From Fimbriimonadaceae bacterium (lineage in GTDB: Bacteria > Armatimonadota > Fimbriimonadia > Fimbriimonadales > Fimbriimonadaceae): a DNA stretch of 64,000 nucleotides. A model generated the notes under the pieces. It was not told where the DNA came from and made no database searches. It was given only the letters and a program-made list of their open reading frames with translations. Positions 34,633-43,213 of this stretch are shown here, in pieces (position 1 is the stretch's first letter; every line of letters begins with the position of its first letter). The DNA lies in contig JADZDX010000033.1 in the NCBI GenBank assembly GCA_020850835.1, positions 1 to 64,000 on the forward strand. Reading direction: 5' to 3'. Both the position numbers and the translations under genes were made by a program.

Positions 34633-35895
34633 ATGAATATTGTTGATACTTTGAAGGATATGGCTGGCCCTGCGATTGCGCAGCAAGCGGCGACCGTGCT
34701 TGGCGAGTCCGAAGATGGCGTAAGTAGCGCTCTTGGGACGGCGATCCCCACCGCATTAGGGGCCCTGCTAGGCAAAGTCAATGACCCGGGAGCCCTTGGA
34801 GGAATACTAGAAGCGTTCCGGAGCGGCACCGGGGGTAACCTCGGCGACCAATTGGGAGGCATCCTTGGTGGCGCTGACGACAGTGATGAGGTTAAGGCCT
34901 CCAAGAGTGTTCTGGACAATCTCTTTGGCGAGAACCTCAATGGCGTCATCGAAATGCTGAGCAAGGCCACGGGGCTTAAGGTCAACTCGGCGGGAGGCAT
35001 CCTCGCCCTTGTGGGAAGCCTTCTCGGCAAGTTCTTTGGGGGTAAAGCCACCAGCGAGGGCTTGGATACCTCCGGACTCGCTGACTTACTCAATAGCCAG
35101 AAGGCGAATATTCTGAGTGCCCTCCCTGCTGAGGCAGGTTCGATGCTCGGCCTCGACCTACCCAAGATCGCCATGCCCAAGGTAGATGTGCCAAAGGTTG
35201 CCGCCCCGGCAGTCCCGGTGAGCGAAACCAGCATCCAACCAACCCAAGGATCGAACTGGCTCGTTCCGGCATTCGGCGCGATTGTCGTCGCTGGCGTCAT
35301 TTGGTGGTTCACGCGTCCCACACCCGTTAGTCCTACCGAAGTGAAGCCTGCCTCTTCGAGTTCAACTCAATCGGAGGATTCTGCCAAACCTGGCAAGGCC
35401 GATTCGAACGGCCCGACAAAGGCAGGAGAGCCCGCTCAAGCCATTGTTACCAAGGTTCTCCCAGATGGCAAGAAGTTGACCTACAAGGGAGGCGGTATTG
35501 AATCCCAGCTAGTAGGTTTCATTGAGGATGCAGGCCGGCCTGTGGATACGGACACATGGTTCAACTTTCATGGATTGAACTTCGGCTCCTCATCGGCCAC
35601 CCTGAAACCCGGCACTTACGATGAGATCAACAACCTTGCTTCGATCCTGAAAGCCTTCCCAAAGGTTAGACTGAAAGTAGGCGGATATACTGACGATACG
35701 GGTGACGCAAATGTCAATCTTCAACTTTCGCAATTACGGGCTGATGCGGTGATGACCGCGCTCGTAGAAGCAGGAGTGCAACCCGAGCGGCTGGAATCAG
35801 AAGGCTACGGATCCGATTATCCGGTCGCCGACAACAACTCCGAAGAAGGTCGAGCACAGAATCGAAGAATTGCCGTCCGCGTGACCGCCAAATAG
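34633..35895 (+). CDS. DUF937-OmpA fusion protein
   Basis: 420 aa. Residues ~1-170 are a glycine-rich DUF937 (YidB-like) region (DTLKDMAGPAIAQQAATVLG, ALGTAIPTALGALLGK). One transmembrane helix lies at ~208-227 (WLVPAFGAIVVAGVIWWF), then a Ser/Lys-rich linker and an OmpA-like peptidoglycan-binding domain with NFGSSSATLKPG, VGGYTDDTGD and SQLRADAVMTAL, ending QNRRIAVRV. It likely ties the membrane to the cell wall with DUF937 inside. GAGAG precedes ATG and a leader hairpin lies upstream. The DUF4332 gene follows by 49 bp. Confidence 0.9.
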   Translation: MNIVDTLKDMAGPAIAQQAATVLGESEDGVSSALGTAIPTALGALLGKVNDPGALGGILEAFRSGTGGNLGDQLGGILGGADDSDEVKASKSVLDNLFGENLNGVIEMLSKATGLKVNSAGGILALVGSLLGKFFGGKATSEGLDTSGLADLLNSQKANILSALPAEAGSMLGLDLPKIAMPKVDVPKVAAPAVPVSETSIQPTQGSNWLVPAFGAIVVAGVIWWFTRPTPVSPTEVKPASSSSTQSEDSAKPGKADSNGPTKAGEPAQAIVTKVLPDGKKLTYKGGGIESQLVGFIEDAGRPVDTDTWFNFHGLNFGSSSATLKPGTYDEINNLASILKAFPKVRLKVGGYTDDTGDANVNLQLSQLRADAVMTALVEAGVQPERLESEGYGSDYPVADNNSEEGRAQNRRIAVRVTAK

Positions 35896-35944
35896 TCACG
35901 CCTCAACCGATTGGCGAGCGGTTCATACTCTCCGCAATAAGAAC

Positions 35945-36349
35945 ATGGCAAATATCAAAGACATCGAAGGTATCGGCGCCTCATTCGCCGAAAAGCTAGC
36001 AACTGTTGGGATTACCACGTCCGATCACTTACTCGAGCAAGGCGCAAGTAAGGCGGGTCGCGTGAAAATCGCGACTGATTCAGACGTATCAGAAACGCTC
36101 GTCCTCAAGTGGGTCAACCGGGCTGATCTTGCCCGTATCCATGGCATCGGCTCCGAGTACGCCGATCTCCTTGAGGCTTCAGGCGTAGATTCCGTGCCGG
36201 AACTCGCTCAGCGGAATGCCGACAACCTTCATGCCAAGATGGAAGAGGTGAATGGTGCGAAGAATCTCGTTCGTGCTCTTCCATCCCTCACGTCGGTTGA
36301 AAAATGGGTTGCCGAAGCCAAGACTCTAGATCGCTTGGTCACCCACTGA
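35945..36349 (+). CDS. DUF4332 helix-hairpin-helix protein
   Basis: 134 aa. It has two helix-hairpin-helix-like segments, IKDIEGIGASFAEKLATVGI at the start and LARIHGIGSEYADLLEASGV in the middle, plus a helical tail, the DUF4332 pattern. The family is small, cytoplasmic and uncharacterised; the motifs suggest DNA or protein binding. A strong terminator follows, so it ends a transcript that may begin at the DUF937-OmpA gene. Confidence 0.88.
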   Translation: MANIKDIEGIGASFAEKLATVGITTSDHLLEQGASKAGRVKIATDSDVSETLVLKWVNRADLARIHGIGSEYADLLEASGVDSVPELAQRNADNLHAKMEEVNGAKNLVRALPSLTSVEKWVAEAKTLDRLVTH

Positions 36350-36368
36350 TTCGGAGGCCCAAGCGTTT

Positions 36369-36405
36369 CGCCCGAGCAGTCAATGCTCGGGCGATTTTCT
36401 TTTTG
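36369..36405 (+). terminator. Strong intrinsic terminator
   Basis: A perfect 10-bp stem, CGCCCGAGCA with TGCTCGGGCG, with a 5-nt loop is followed by ATTTTCTTTTT. It ends the DUF4332 transcript just before the next gene. Confidence 0.92.
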
Positions 36406-36419
36406 GTAGCATAGGCACG

Positions 36420-36887
36420 ATGGACTTGGTTAAGACGGCGAATCAAAACTTGGAACAGGTGTGCACCATGTTCAGGCAAGACTTAGATGCTCTTCCCGAG
36501 GAGGCGTTCACACAGGGCTTTGGCGGAACGACCAGAACGGTCGCGGATATCGTGACGGAGGTCAATGACGTTAATGACTACTTTGGCGCAAAACTACGCG
36601 GCGAAGAACCCCCGACATGGAACCTTGATGACGGCTGGGTGAGGGCCCCGGAAGGCTTCAATAAGAAGACCGACGTAATCGCCGCCTTTGTGCAATCCAC
36701 CGACCGCTTAAAGAGTACGGTGGCTGGCTTCTCTGCCGAGGTGCTGGACTCACCAATTCCAGGTGACTCAAATGGTCGGACCTACTACAGCCGAATTAGC
36801 TTTCTCGTTTCGCACCTCATGTACCATAGCGGTCAGTTGAATTACATTCAGACCTTGCTTGGGGATAGTGAATGGCATTGGAAGTAG
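36420..36887 (+). CDS. DinB-like four-helix protein (second copy)
   Basis: 155 aa with the DinB layout: LVKTANQNLEQVCTMFRQDL opening, TVADIVTEVNDVNDYFGAKL in the second helix, and SHLMYHSGQLNYIQTLLGD at the end, close to the last helix of the gene at 31930. Metal-binding His positions are plausible. TAGCAT ends 7 nt before ATG, directly behind the preceding terminator. Its stop lies 1 bp from the convergent membrane protein gene. Confidence 0.82.
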   Translation: MDLVKTANQNLEQVCTMFRQDLDALPEEAFTQGFGGTTRTVADIVTEVNDVNDYFGAKLRGEEPPTWNLDDGWVRAPEGFNKKTDVIAAFVQSTDRLKSTVAGFSAEVLDSPIPGDSNGRTYYSRISFLVSHLMYHSGQLNYIQTLLGDSEWHWK

Positions 36888-36888
36888 C

Positions 36889-37656
36889 CTAACCCGCGAC
36901 CCCAACAATCAGCCGTAGCGCAGCGGGCAAGTTAGCCAGAAGGATCGTCCATGCCGAACCCGTCCGAGACTCCAGTAAGGTGAACATCCGGGGCGGGAAG
37001 TAGATGAGCAGGGCCATAAAAAAGACGAGCCCAGTGCGGGCGATCAACTCGCCAAAGCTATGGACTCGCGGCAGGCCAATGGCGACGAGTAGGTTCCAAA
37101 AGAGCTGAAAAATGAACATGTTGAGCCACAGGGCAATGTCGCCGAGCTTGCCTGAAAGGGGATTCCGTAGAAAGCTTGACTTCGGAGGGCCGTCCGGGCG
37201 AGAGAAGAACCGAACCACGAGCCAAGTGTGAACAATCGCCAGACCAATCCCGCCGCAAATTGAACCTAGGAAGATGCCTCCTGGCGGCTCGCCCTGCTCG
37301 CCATACATTTGTTGGAAGATAAGTGCCAATACGGTCGCCAAGATAACCAAGACAACGCAAAGGTACACGACCGGATTGAAGAGACATCCGTCTGTCGGGT
37401 CATTGGCCTTGCCCGAGATCGCTTGGTGTGCATGCCACCGCTTCAGAGTGGCCCCAATGGGGGCCAAGAAGAGCAATGCTGCAAACATGCTGAACAGAAC
37501 GAAGTTAGCGGTTGGGTCGCCCGCGGCTACTCCCCGCACAACCTCTCTGAACTGTGTCGAAAGCCAAGGCATCAGACCCAGATTCAGCAGGAACACGAAG
37601 ATATCCAGCTTCATGCCTTGGCCCCCGGCAACGAGGAAGTTCTTCGCGTTTTGCAC
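36889..37656 (-). CDS. Multi-pass membrane protein, unknown family (YIP1-like possible)
   Basis: 255 aa with five to six hydrophobic segments (LDIFVFLLNLGLMPW, FVLFSMFAALLFLAPIG, VVYLCVVLVILATVLALIF, GGIGLAIVHTWLVV, FIFQLFWNLLVAIGL, GLVFFMALLIYFP) and no recognised catalytic motif. I chose GTG 37656 because TACAAT ends 7 nt before it; ATG 37614 gives a shorter product. Longer frames run into the divergent phosphoesterase and are rejected. Confidence 0.7.
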   Translation of the reverse strand: MQNAKNFLVAGGQGMKLDIFVFLLNLGLMPWLSTQFREVVRGVAAGDPTANFVLFSMFAALLFLAPIGATLKRWHAHQAISGKANDPTDGCLFNPVVYLCVVLVILATVLALIFQQMYGEQGEPPGGIFLGSICGGIGLAIVHTWLVVRFFSRPDGPPKSSFLRNPLSGKLGDIALWLNMFIFQLFWNLLVAIGLPRVHSFGELIARTGLVFFMALLIYFPPRMFTLLESRTGSAWTILLANLPAALRLIVGVAG

Positions 37657-37750
37657 CCCGTCTATTGTAGGCAATCCAATCGGCGAAATGGTCCTAGTTT
37701 GAGTTTCAACCCTCTGGTAACCTAGCGTAAATTCGTCTACAGAGTAAGAG

Positions 37751-38551
37751 ATGCGCTTCCAATACCGTGCGGTCTTCATCTCCGATCTCCATCTGGGGTC
37801 GATAACTTGCAACGCCGAAGCTATCCAGACCTTCCTCGTCAATACGGATTGCGAAACCCTCTATCTGGTGGGCGACATCATGGATATGTGGGTCAGCCGA
37901 AAGAAAGGCAAGTGGCGTCAAGAGCACACCGATATCGTCAGTAGCATTCTAAGCAAAGCACGCCAGGGTACCGATGTGTTCCTAACTCCGGGGAATCACG
38001 ATAGTGAGTTCCGGCGGCTCAACGGAATTGGGTTTGGCAATATCCATGTTGATCATGAGTTTTGCCATACGACCCTAGAGGGCAAGCGCCTCTGGGTCAT
38101 TCATGGTGACTATCTCGACCGAAGTGTCACCACCCTGAAATGGTTGGCCTATCTCGGAGCGTGGGTGCACGAGGGTCTCGGCGGTTTCAACGTCTTTTGG
38201 AACCGCTGGGCCAAGCGGCTCGGACGGCCTCCGAGCGACTTCAGCGGCCTCGCCAAGAAACGGGTGAAGGACTTCGTCCAGTACTTCACAAACTTTGATG
38301 ACCGCATCACCGTGGATGCCAAGAATGCTGGATACGACGGAGTCGTCTGCGGGCATATCCACAAGCCAGCATTCGTCGAGCACGAGACGGGGGCGCTTTA
38401 CATTAATACGGGAGACTGGATGAAGCACTGCACCGCCCTCGTTGAGCACTTGGATGGTCGGCTTGAGCTGGTGCATTGGGCGGACTTGCGCGCGACATTT
38501 GAGGGTGCAATGACGTCTAAACCAGAGCCAAGCCTTCCCTTCCCGTCCTGA
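37751..38551 (+). CDS. LpxH-like metallophosphoesterase
   Basis: 266 aa calcineurin-like phosphoesterase. Metal-site motifs are FISDLHLGS, LVGDIMDMW, PGNHDSEF, WVIHGDYLD and CGHIHKP, in the standard order and close to the UDP-2,3-diacylglucosamine hydrolase family. It is the first gene of a tight cassette: its TGA overlaps the next ATG by one base (TGATG), and that gene overlaps a glycosyltransferase. Substrate is not known; a lipid pyrophosphate or phosphate is the natural guess from context. Confidence 0.88.
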   Translation: MRFQYRAVFISDLHLGSITCNAEAIQTFLVNTDCETLYLVGDIMDMWVSRKKGKWRQEHTDIVSSILSKARQGTDVFLTPGNHDSEFRRLNGIGFGNIHVDHEFCHTTLEGKRLWVIHGDYLDRSVTTLKWLAYLGAWVHEGLGGFNVFWNRWAKRLGRPPSDFSGLAKKRVKDFVQYFTNFDDRITVDAKNAGYDGVVCGHIHKPAFVEHETGALYINTGDWMKHCTALVEHLDGRLELVHWADLRATFEGAMTSKPEPSLPFPS

Positions 38552-39408
38552 TGCGCGGCCTCTTCCCTACATTTATCCGATGGTACTTGCGCCTCTTTCC
38601 TTGGGAGGCTAGCGGGCGCATTTATGAATACATCGGTATCCGATGGATTGATCGGCAACTCGCGGGTGTATTTCATGAACCACCCATCGAACGTTATGGA
38701 GCAGGCGACACCCTTCCACGGGCATATGTCCTCAAGCGACTCCTACGGGGACAGTACAGCGAGGTCGTGAATGCGATGTGCGGCCTAATCTACTTTGGCC
38801 TCGTGATCACTTGCTGGAGCGGCAACTTCCCTGGCTTGGGTTTCTTTGCCCTCCTCATCACGGCGCACCACTTCCTGATCGTACCGATCGAGCGGTACAA
38901 ACGCGCCCTGCTAACCGAATGGTTGAACCACCCCCAAGCCCTCACGGACGGCGCTGCCGACTTGGAATCGCCTTATCTTCGCACACGCCAAGAACTCACC
39001 CATTGGTACTTCCGCCCTTTGCCTTTCGAGAGCGAGCGCTTCTATGCGCGCATCGGTGTGCAAAGCTATCGAATCTTTGTCTACTGGCTGACGGGACTTA
39101 TCGAGTCGGGGGCCAGTGAGGAGGCCAAAGCCCAAGCACCAAACTATCTGAAGAATCCCAGTATTGAACAACTGGATGAATTTGAAAAGGGTACTCGAAC
39201 AAGCGAGACGGTTCACCTTCTAGGCATCGTGGAGCATCTCCCCTTTGCCGTCGCGTTCTTGGCCAAGCCGTATTGGCCTGGCGTTGCCGTGATGATCGGG
39301 ATCGGATACCTCAATGTGTACGCGATCTTTCTTCAGCGCCAACATCGCGCCCGACTCTTCAAACTCTTATTGCGCCGAGCCGATAAAATGGAGACCAAGC
39401 GAGCATGA
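38551..39408 (+). CDS. Membrane protein related to glycosyl-4,4'-diaponeurosporenoate acyltransferase (CrtO-like)
   Basis: 285 aa with at least two strong membrane segments (VVNAMCGLIYFGLVITCW, LPFAVAFLAKPYWPGVAVMIG). The pattern FPWEASGRIYEYIGIRWIDRQL near the N-terminus, ELTHWYFRPLPFESERFYARIG in the middle, and a C-terminal ETVHLLGIVEHLP followed by QRQHRARLFKLLLRR resemble staphylococcal CrtO-type acyltransferases. The match is by eye and distant. It sits between the phosphoesterase (TGATG) and a glycolipid-type glycosyltransferase (ATGA), which fits acylation of a glycolipid, by inference. Confidence 0.6.
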   Translation: MRGLFPTFIRWYLRLFPWEASGRIYEYIGIRWIDRQLAGVFHEPPIERYGAGDTLPRAYVLKRLLRGQYSEVVNAMCGLIYFGLVITCWSGNFPGLGFFALLITAHHFLIVPIERYKRALLTEWLNHPQALTDGAADLESPYLRTRQELTHWYFRPLPFESERFYARIGVQSYRIFVYWLTGLIESGASEEAKAQAPNYLKNPSIEQLDEFEKGTRTSETVHLLGIVEHLPFAVAFLAKPYWPGVAVMIGIGYLNVYAIFLQRQHRARLFKLLLRRADKMETKRA

Positions 39409-40568
39409 GGATTCTGATTCTATCGGCGAGCACCGGCAATGGTCATATTTCGGCGGCCAAGGCCATTGAGGCCGTGTGCCGCGAACGAGGGATACATGGT
39501 CGCTACGTTGATGCGCTCAAGTACGCCCCCAAGGCCTTTCAGATGTGGTACGGCGGGGGTTACGAAATGGTCGTCCGTCGCGCCCCAAGCTCTTGGGGTC
39601 ATCTGTACAAAGTCAGTGATGAACCCAATATTTCATACAAAGTCCAGACCCAAATGGACTTCGGGTTCCTCTTCAAGTTGAGGAAGCTCCTCGTAGAAGA
39701 GCGCCCAGATTGGGTCGTTTGCACCCATTCCCTTCCTCAGCCGCGCCTTGCCGAGCTTAGGAAGGAGTTTGGGTTTCGCATGGCCATAGTTGTCACCGAC
39801 CTCTACCCCCATCTCATGTGGCTCAGGGGCGAGCCTGACCACTTTTTCGTTCCCAGTGCATGGTCCAAGCAGATTCTCGAAGAACGCCATGCCGGCGCCG
39901 GCAGCATGACCACAATCACCGGGATTCCTATTCATCCGATATTCGCGAAGTCATTTTCGCGCGAAGAGATTGAACGCAGTACCGGATGCAAGCCCCGAGC
40001 CCGAATCATTACGATCACAAGCGGCGGAATCGGCGGGGGACCCTTTGCCTCAGCCCTTAAAGCGCTCTTGGCGTTGGACCGAGATGTTCACCTAGAGGTC
40101 ATTTGTGGGCGAAATGAAGCGCGGAGGCGCGACATCGAACGCCGTGCGCTCAAGATGCCTTTTAATAGTAAGGTCGTCGTCAAAGTCCGGGGCCACATTA
40201 GCCAAGAAGAAATGGCGCTGCGAATGCATGCAAGCGAGTTTCTGATCAGCAAACCCGGCGGCCTGACCACCAGCGAGTGCCTCGCTGTGGGTTGCCCGAT
40301 GCTTGTCTTTCATCCTTTCCTCATTCCGGGGCAAGAAGAGGGCAATGCCGAGTTCTTGGTGAAGGAAGGTGCAGGTGCCGAGGCTTCAACAGTTGATGAA
40401 CTTCTGCAGGTTGCCCGCGACTTGCTCGACCACCCCGAAAGTCTGGCCGCCATGCGGGCCAAGGCCCGTTCGTTCGGGCTACCGAATGCCGCCCAAGACA
40501 TTGTCAGCACTCTTCTGGAACTGGGCACGAGTCAAGAGAGGGCGAATACTGCCGCGCCAAGACCCTAG
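39405..40568 (+). CDS. MGDG synthase-like glycosyltransferase (GT28 family)
   Basis: 387 aa. The N-terminal LILSASTGNGHISAAKAI is the acceptor-domain signature of monogalactosyldiacylglycerol synthase and bacterial diacylglycerol glucosyltransferases; VVTDLYPHLMW and GIPIHPIF continue that domain. The C-terminal donor site has ITSGGIGGG, SKPGGLTTSECLAVGCPML and GQEEGNA. It likely transfers a sugar from a UDP-sugar to a diacylglycerol-like lipid at the membrane. Third gene of the cassette; its 3' end overlaps the convergent hut-side gene by 65 bp. Confidence 0.88.
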   Translation: MRILILSASTGNGHISAAKAIEAVCRERGIHGRYVDALKYAPKAFQMWYGGGYEMVVRRAPSSWGHLYKVSDEPNISYKVQTQMDFGFLFKLRKLLVEERPDWVVCTHSLPQPRLAELRKEFGFRMAIVVTDLYPHLMWLRGEPDHFFVPSAWSKQILEERHAGAGSMTTITGIPIHPIFAKSFSREEIERSTGCKPRARIITITSGGIGGGPFASALKALLALDRDVHLEVICGRNEARRRDIERRALKMPFNSKVVVKVRGHISQEEMALRMHASEFLISKPGGLTTSECLAVGCPMLVFHPFLIPGQEEGNAEFLVKEGAGAEASTVDELLQVARDLLDHPESLAAMRAKARSFGLPNAAQDIVSTLLELGTSQERANTAAPRP

Positions 40569-41211
40569 AATGCCGCTCAAACAGGTCCCCCAATAGTCGC
40601 AAAGTTGTCGTCTGGATAAAGACGGCCTCAGCCGCACTCAGAAGGAAGCCGATGGGGATGAAACGCAACCCGTTGGGGAAAGCCAAATGAAGAAGCGCGG
40701 TAACTACCCAAGCCAGAGGCAAGAGAAAAATGTTCATGAAGAGGGCGATCCGGATGGATTTCCATTGCATGGGCCACAAGTCATGGAACAGCGCCGCCCA
40801 TCGGTGGCTCCAGCCCCCGTAACGCTTCTCGTAGAACGCTCGGTTCGTTGATCCCCAAATGATCTGAAAGGCGATCAATCCCAGAATATTGGCGAGCAAG
40901 ACACCGCACACGACACCCAGCATCGGATCGTTCGACCAAATTTGGATTGCGTAACCTGCGGGTGATCCGATTCCAGCGATCGGGGTACCCGCCAAGAAGG
41001 TCGCAAACAACTTGCCTCGAATGGCCCCCCGGAGTTCCGCCTCCGACTTGGCATTATCCAATTGCCACATTTTCAGCCCCGCCTTGGCGGACTTGATGTC
41101 CTCAAGCAGCTTGCGCCAGTGATACTTGGGGTTGGCATACCGTGCGATCCGAGCGAACCGGATATGGTTACGCTTCCGCCGGTGTCGCTCAGTGCGGAGG
41201 TGGTGGGGCAT
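40504..41211 (-). CDS. Membrane protein of unknown family, last gene of the hut operon
   Basis: 235 aa. A basic, His/Arg-rich N-terminus (MPHHLRTERHRRKRNH) and a helical stretch precede about four membrane segments (FATFLAGTPIAGIG, GVVCGVLLANILGLIAFQIIWG, IALFMNIFLLPLAWVVTALLHLAF, FIPIGFLLSAAEAVFIQ). It starts 2 nt after the hutI stop, so it is almost certainly cotranscribed. I do not recognise the family; a histidine-related transport role would be speculation. Its 3' end overlaps the convergent glycosyltransferase by 65 bp. Confidence 0.75.
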   Translation of the reverse strand: MPHHLRTERHRRKRNHIRFARIARYANPKYHWRKLLEDIKSAKAGLKMWQLDNAKSEAELRGAIRGKLFATFLAGTPIAGIGSPAGYAIQIWSNDPMLGVVCGVLLANILGLIAFQIIWGSTNRAFYEKRYGGWSHRWAALFHDLWPMQWKSIRIALFMNIFLLPLAWVVTALLHLAFPNGLRFIPIGFLLSAAEAVFIQTTTLRLLGDLFERHSRVLARQYSPSLDSCPVPEEC

Positions 41212-41213
41212 AG

Positions 41214-42380
41214 CTAAACAAACTTTCCAGCGATGGCAACCCGTTCTGGAAGGACGTCGCCGATCCAATAGGCAATCTCGCGGTAATCCTTATACGGCCA
41301 GATCACGAAGTCGGCGTCAAATCCAACTTCAATTGATCCCTTTTGCTCCTGTAGCCCGAGAACAGCACTCGGAATCATCGTGCAGGCGACGAGCGCCTGA
41401 GCCGGAGACATCCCCATATATCGGCACGCTAGGCCCATGACGAAAGGCAGGCTCGATGTCGGAGAACTACCTGGGTTGTAATCCGTCGCCAAACAAAAGG
41501 CCATGCCCGCCTTCATCATCGCTTTCGCGTCCGGATACTTCTCCTTGCCGAGGCCATAAACGGACGCAGGAAGGAGGACGGGAGTCACTCCCGCCCTCAT
41601 CAGGGCTCGAATTCCTGATTCATCCGTGAACTCCAGATGGTCAGCCGTCGTAGCCTGCATTTCGGCGGCGAACTGAGCCCCCTGATGAGGGCCAAGTTGG
41701 TCCACGTGCAAGTGAATGCCCAGTCCTAAACTCCTTGCCGCTTCCAAGTAAGGGCGGATAGCATCTGGCGTGAAGTAGCCGGGCTCGATGAAGGCGTCAA
41801 CCGCACTGGCCCCTTTGGCTTTTGCCTCCGGCAGGACTTGGATAAGGGCGGAAATATAGCCATTAACGTCGCCTTCAAACTCGGGTGGAAGGGCATGGGC
41901 ACCCAGAAAAGTCTTCCGGACCGTAGCCACGCCAGCGTCAGCGAGGTCCAGGTGCTGCAATTCCAATTTGGGTGATAAACCGTAGCCGGTCTTCGTCTCA
42001 AAGGTCGTCGTACCATTTCGAACGAGTCTGAGCTGATGAGCCCGGACCTGTTCCTCCAAATCGGTAGCTTGCCGGGTTGCCTCCATCGTGGATCGAATCC
42101 CACCGCCATTTTCGGCGATCTCTTGATAGGTCGCCCCGCGGGATCGAAATTCAAACTCCTCGACCCGGTTGGCAGCGAAAACAGTATGGGTGTGCGCGTC
42201 AACGAGCCCCGGGGTCACGACCTTCCCTTCTCCGTCCACTGTTGGCAGATCGGCGGGAACGGCATCGGTGGGCCCGACCCAGTCTATCTTGCCATCCTTC
42301 ACTATGAAGGCCCCATCGTTCACGATAGGCCCCTTGATGGGGACCAATTGGCCGCAATGAACAACGGCGTAATGGTTCAT
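41214..42380 (-). CDS. hutI: Imidazolonepropionase
   Basis: 388 aa amidohydrolase that opens imidazolone-5-propionate to formiminoglutamate, the third step of histidine breakdown. VTPGLVDAHTHTVFAANR holds the first metal His pair, ETKTGYGLSPKLELQHL and FLGAHALPPEF are HutI blocks, and LATDYNPGSSPT has the late Asp. ATG 42380 overlaps the hutG stop (ATGA); a longer frame upstream lies inside hutG and is rejected. Confidence 0.95.
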   Translation of the reverse strand: MNHYAVVHCGQLVPIKGPIVNDGAFIVKDGKIDWVGPTDAVPADLPTVDGEGKVVTPGLVDAHTHTVFAANRVEEFEFRSRGATYQEIAENGGGIRSTMEATRQATDLEEQVRAHQLRLVRNGTTTFETKTGYGLSPKLELQHLDLADAGVATVRKTFLGAHALPPEFEGDVNGYISALIQVLPEAKAKGASAVDAFIEPGYFTPDAIRPYLEAARSLGLGIHLHVDQLGPHQGAQFAAEMQATTADHLEFTDESGIRALMRAGVTPVLLPASVYGLGKEKYPDAKAMMKAGMAFCLATDYNPGSSPTSSLPFVMGLACRYMGMSPAQALVACTMIPSAVLGLQEQKGSIEVGFDADFVIWPYKDYREIAYWIGDVLPERVAIAGKFV

Positions 42381-43213
42381 GAGCGAGACATCACTCCCGA
42401 AATGAAATGCAGCATTGCGCTCGCACAGGACATTGCAGTCACCATGTTGATATCTCGGTGTGGATCGAATTCTACGATATCCATGGCCCGAACCTTGTCC
42501 ATTGAACCTACGGCAAAGGCGAAGTCCTGCACCTGCCAGGGCGCCAACCCTCCCGGACGTGCGCCAGGCGCCCCGGGGCAATACGCACGATCCAACGCAT
42601 CAATGTCAAGGTCTACGTAGATGGAATCCACGTCCCAATCCGGAACGACGCCATCGAGGGCTGCCTGCACTCCGGCCTCGTGCACCTCTCGAGCCGTGAT
42701 AACGTGAATTCCTGCATCGGAGGCAACCATCGCGTAGTCGCTGGAGTTCGCAAAGCTCTGAATACCGATTTGCAGAATATTCGGGCCAGGCAATCCATCC
42801 CTCAAGAGCGCACGAATTGGATTTCCATTGTTCAATCCATTTTCAAGGTGCCTAAGATCAAAATGTGCGTCTAGCGTTATCAACCCAACCCGGCCTAGGG
42901 GGATGCCCAACGCATGAACACCGTGGTAAGTCACGCCATTATCACCCCCAAGCAGAACCGTGGGGCTCAGGTAGGGGGCAATCTGCAGGCTGTCACCTTG
43001 ATCTAGGACGCCGACCTGATCCAAGGCCGTGAAGTGTTGCACGTCACCGAGGCCGAAATAGTTTAGGGCCCCTCGAATTGCCGCGGGAGCTTCGTCGCAA
43101 CGTCCGGGCGTAATGCTGTTGTTCAGCGGCACCCCTTGAATGGCAACGATGGGATCGACCGAGCCCTTGGCGAGCCACTCGCCCGCTCGCGGCCAATACG
43201 GATCGTGGTGCAT
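42377..43213 (-). CDS. hutG: Arginase-family formimidoylglutamase
   Basis: 278 aa ureohydrolase, assigned by position in the hut operon to formiminoglutamate hydrolysis. Metal motifs are LDAHFD and VDLDIDALDRAYCPGA. The first motif, normally GGDH, reads GGDN here, so one usual manganese ligand is Asn. It starts by TGATG overlap with hutU and ends by ATGA overlap with hutI. Agmatinase or guanidinase activity is possible from sequence alone. Confidence 0.88.
   Translation of the reverse strand: MHHDPYWPRAGEWLAKGSVDPIVAIQGVPLNNSITPGRCDEAPAAIRGALNYFGLGDVQHFTALDQVGVLDQGDSLQIAPYLSPTVLLGGDNGVTYHGVHALGIPLGRVGLITLDAHFDLRHLENGLNNGNPIRALLRDGLPGPNILQIGIQSFANSSDYAMVASDAGIHVITAREVHEAGVQAALDGVVPDWDVDSIYVDLDIDALDRAYCPGAPGARPGGLAPWQVQDFAFAVGSMDKVRAMDIVEFDPHRDINMVTAMSCASAMLHFISGVMSRS

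Noticed and set aside
36889-37842. 317-residue form of the membrane protein
   Set aside because: Its 5' part overlaps the divergent phosphoesterase start; GTG 37656 with TACAAT is better supported.
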